From Actinomycetota bacterium (GTDB lineage Bacteria > Actinomycetota > Acidimicrobiia > Acidimicrobiales > JACDEA01), in contig JACDEA010000008.1 of assembly GCA_013816725.1 (NCBI GenBank), positions 1 through 17,709 on the forward strand: a stretch of 17,709 nt of DNA. Direction: 5' to 3'. The translations under genes and the position numbers were made by a program. Below, piece by piece: positions 15,603-17,709 of this stretch (position 1 is its first letter; each line of letters opens with the position of its first letter). The notes below the pieces were generated by a model. The model saw only the letters and a program-made list of their open reading frames with translations, ran no database searches and was not told where the DNA came from.

Positions 15603-16715
15603 GTGCGAGTAGCCGCCCTCGGCGACGCCCACCTCGGCCGCGCCTATTACCCGCGCACCACGCCCGACGGCGTCAACCAACGCGAGCGCGACTTCGAACT
15701 TTCATTCGAGGCCGCCGTCGATCTGGCGCTGGCCCAGCGGCCCGACCTCGTTGTCTGGTTGGGCGACGTGTTCGACCACCCCCGTCCCACCTACCGGTCC
15801 TACCGAGTAGCGCAGCGCGCCCTGGCCAAGATCCGCGATCACGGCGTGCCCGCCGTCGTCATCAGCGGCAACCACGACACGCCGCGGCTGCCCGGCACCG
15901 GCAGTCCCTACTCGTCGCTGGCCGACGCCTTTCCCGACGTCAACTTCGCCTGCCGCATGGCCTATGAGCGTTTCGAGTTCTCGGGCCTGGTTGTCCACGC
16001 CGTGCCCCAGATGCTCACCGTCGACGCCACGCTCGAGGCGCTGGCCGCCGCCGACCGCGGCCGCAGCGGCGACAAGGCCAACCTGCTCCTCACCCACCCG
16101 CGCCTGCCCCAGGTGGAGCCCAAGCACAGCGACATCAACGAGATCGAGGTCGACGCCGGCCTTCTGCGGTCCGACTTCGTGCTGCTCGGCCACTACCACT
16201 CGTTCACCCCCGTGCTCGACCGCATCTGGTACGCCGGCGCCACCGACACGTTCTCCTTCGCCGACGAACTCGACGCCAAGGGGATCGTCGTGCTCGACAC
16301 CGACAGCGGCGCGATCGAACACTTCCCCATCGCCAATCAACGCCCGATGATCACCGCCGAGCCGCTCAAGGCCCTCGGGCTCGGCACCGACGAGGTACAG
16401 CGCCAGATGATCGAGCGCATCGCCGCCGCGCCGCCCGGCGCGGTCGTGCGCCTCTACGTCGAAGGCGTTGCGCCGGAGGTGTACCGCCTCGTCGCGCAAG
16501 AGGCGGTGCGCGAGGCGTCGGCCCACGTCCTGCAGGTCGAGCTGCGGGTCGACTACGCCAAGATCAGCGGCGGTGTCGACACCATCGACCTACCGGCCAT
16601 CGGCTCGCTGTGGGCCGACTACGTGGGCAAGCAGGACCTGGTCGACTTCAAGCGCGACCGTATGCGCGCCCTGGGCGACGAGTACCTGGCCAAAGCCGTC
16701 GAAGCGGCGGGATAG
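15603..16715 (+). CDS. mre11: Mre11/SbcD-type nuclease subunit
   Basis: A 370-aa calcineurin-like metallophosphoesterase, the nuclease of the Mre11-Rad50 complex that trims blocked ends and starts resection. The start is GTG 15603 (M-RVAALGDAHLG), two bases after the herA stop; the frame upstream is only a shadow of herA. Phosphoesterase motifs are all present: D8/H10 (GDAHLG), D55 (WLGDVFDH), NHD at 90-92 (ISGNHDTP), H165 (LLTHP) and GHYH at 197-200. After the nuclease core comes a capping region (about 240-330), and the C-terminal 40 residues (LVDFKRDRMRALGDEYLAKAVE) are helical and probably form the Rad50-binding helices. Length and order fit archaeal-type Mre11 as well as SbcD; the neighbours favour the former name. 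Confidence 0.9.
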   Translation: MRVAALGDAHLGRAYYPRTTPDGVNQRERDFELSFEAAVDLALAQRPDLVVWLGDVFDHPRPTYRSYRVAQRALAKIRDHGVPAVVISGNHDTPRLPGTGSPYSSLADAFPDVNFACRMAYERFEFSGLVVHAVPQMLTVDATLEALAAADRGRSGDKANLLLTHPRLPQVEPKHSDINEIEVDAGLLRSDFVLLGHYHSFTPVLDRIWYAGATDTFSFADELDAKGIVVLDTDSGAIEHFPIANQRPMITAEPLKALGLGTDEVQRQMIERIAAAPPGAVVRLYVEGVAPEVYRLVAQEAVREASAHVLQVELRVDYAKISGGVDTIDLPAIGSLWADYVGKQDLVDFKRDRMRALGDEYLAKAVEAAG

Positions 16716-16717
16716 CG

Positions 16718-17709
16718 ATGCGCATCACCCGTCTCTACCTGCGCAACTACCGCGTCTACGAGGACGAGCTGAACCTCGAGATTCCGCCCGGCCTGGTGGG
16801 CATCTTCGGTCCCAACGGCAGCGGCAAATCGGTCCTGCTCGAGTCGATCAGGTTCGCGCTCTATGGCAAGGCTCGCACCGACAACGCCGAAATCCGCACC
16901 TCCGGCGTGCTCGATGAGTGCATCGCCGAGTGCGAGTTCGAGCACGAGGGCCATCTGTATGTCGTGCGCCGGTCGATCAAGGGCGGCGGCAAGAACCTCA
17001 AGACCGACGCGCAGGCCCACGCCGATGGCCTCCAGGTCGCCGAAGGTGCGCGCGATACCGCCAGATACGTGCACTCGGTTCTCGGGATGGACGACGGGCC
17101 GTTCCGGGCGTCGGTGTTCGCCGAGCAGAAACAGATCGACGCCTTCTCCGAGCAAACGCCGGGCGGCCGCAAGAAGCTCGTCCTCCAGCTGCTCGGCATC
17201 ACACCGCTCGACACCGCCCGGGACATGGCCCGCAAGGACGCCAAGGACACGATCGCCCAGTACGAGAAGCTGCGCGAGCTGCTCCCCGATCCCGAGCTCC
17301 TGCGCGTCGCCGTCGACGATCTCGTCGCGTCGGCTGGGGCCAAAGCAATGGACGCGGCCAACGAGGCTGCCGCGCTGGCCAAGGCCGAGGGGGCCGCCGT
17401 CGCCGCCGTCGAGCGCTTCCGGCGCCTCGACGAGGTGCGCCAGGAATACGACCTCATCGTGCAGGAGGGCAAGGCGGCCCGCGCGTCGGTCGACAGCCTC
17501 ACCGGTGACGTCGAGCAGCTCGATCGCGAGCAGCGCGACCTGGCCGGCGCTGCTGACCGGCTGGCGGCCGTCGAATCGGTTGCCGCCACCGTCGAGGCGT
17601 TGGAGGCTCGGCTGCGGGCGGTGGAGAACGTGGCCGCGGCCAAGGCCAACGTCAACAGCTATCCCGAGGTCGCGCCCCCGTCGGCCCCCGACGAAGACGG
17701 TGCCGAGGC
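16718..17709 (+). CDS. rad50: Rad50/SbcC-type SMC-like ATPase (3' truncated by window end)
   Basis: Only the first 330 codons are visible; there is no stop before the window edge. The ATG at 16718 lies two bases after the mre11 stop. The N-terminal ATPase lobe is clear: MRITRLYLRNYRVYEDE, Walker A GPNGSGKS at 31-38 followed by VLLESIRFALYGKART, and the Q-loop region SVFAEQKQIDAFSEQTP at about 132-148. From about residue 165 the sequence becomes charged and Ala/Glu/Arg-rich (ARDMARKDAKDTIAQYEKLREL), the beginning of the long coiled coil. The zinc hook, the signature motif and Walker B must lie downstream. With Mre11 it would tether and process DNA ends. The fragment cannot distinguish Rad50 from SbcC by itself; the operon suggests the Rad50 role. 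Confidence 0.9.
   Translation, partial: MRITRLYLRNYRVYEDELNLEIPPGLVGIFGPNGSGKSVLLESIRFALYGKARTDNAEIRTSGVLDECIAECEFEHEGHLYVVRRSIKGGGKNLKTDAQAHADGLQVAEGARDTARYVHSVLGMDDGPFRASVFAEQKQIDAFSEQTPGGRKKLVLQLLGITPLDTARDMARKDAKDTIAQYEKLRELLPDPELLRVAVDDLVASAGAKAMDAANEAAALAKAEGAAVAAVERFRRLDEVRQEYDLIVQEGKAARASVDSLTGDVEQLDREQRDLAGAADRLAAVESVAATVEALEARLRAVENVAAAKANVNSYPEVAPPSAPDEDGAE

Overview
This is a GC-rich window, densely coding, from an actinobacterium-like genome. The evidence is a pafB/pafC-type WYL regulator pair, a stand-alone LigD polymerase next to Ku, GTG/TTG starts and probable leaderless promoters. Acidimicrobiia or a related lineage is a plausible guess, but no rRNA or other decisive marker is present. 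No rRNA, tRNA, CRISPR array, transposase or integrase was found, and there is no gene-free stretch over 300 bases. The longest gaps are 7721-7898, 12966-13110 and 3264-3390, and each contains a notable palindrome.

Layout. (1) 1-1393: 3' part of an FGGY sugar/polyol kinase (+). (2) 1405-3263: a pafB-pafC-like pair of WYL regulators on the minus strand with a 4-base ATGA overlap. (3) 3391-4338: an NAD-type short-chain dehydrogenase, divergent from pafB; a 16-bp-arm palindrome lies between them. (4) 4360-6095: a minus-strand NHEJ operon, Ku followed by a LigD polymerase-only protein, joined by a GTGA overlap. (5) 6114-7720: an amidohydrolase and a MmcQ/YjbR-like protein (+), joined by TGATG; the amidohydrolase start is only 18 bases from the Ku start. 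(6) 7899-12965: a three-gene plus-strand cassette of ABC ATPase, membrane histidine kinase (no response regulator) and large FtsX-type permease. Two nearly identical 48-nt palindromes bracket it. (7) 13111 to the window end: nurA-herA-mre11-rad50, four genes with 0-2 bases between them; rad50 runs off the edge.

The central result is the last block: an archaeal-style double-strand-break end-resection operon in a bacterial background. It lies about 7 kb from the NHEJ pair and about 10 kb from a PafBC-like regulator pair, whose mycobacterial relatives control the DNA-damage response. The window therefore holds both alternatives for break repair: end joining by Ku and LigD-Pol, and resection by Mre11-Rad50 with HerA-NurA. 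No PafBC-type or SOS-type box was found upstream of the repair genes, so a shared control circuit is speculation.

The second result is the pair of 48-nt palindromes after mmcQ and after the permease. They keep identical 19-bp arms, and the one difference between them changes a G-U pair to A-U, as expected if the RNA hairpin is selected. They may be U-less terminators or members of a genome-wide palindromic repeat family.
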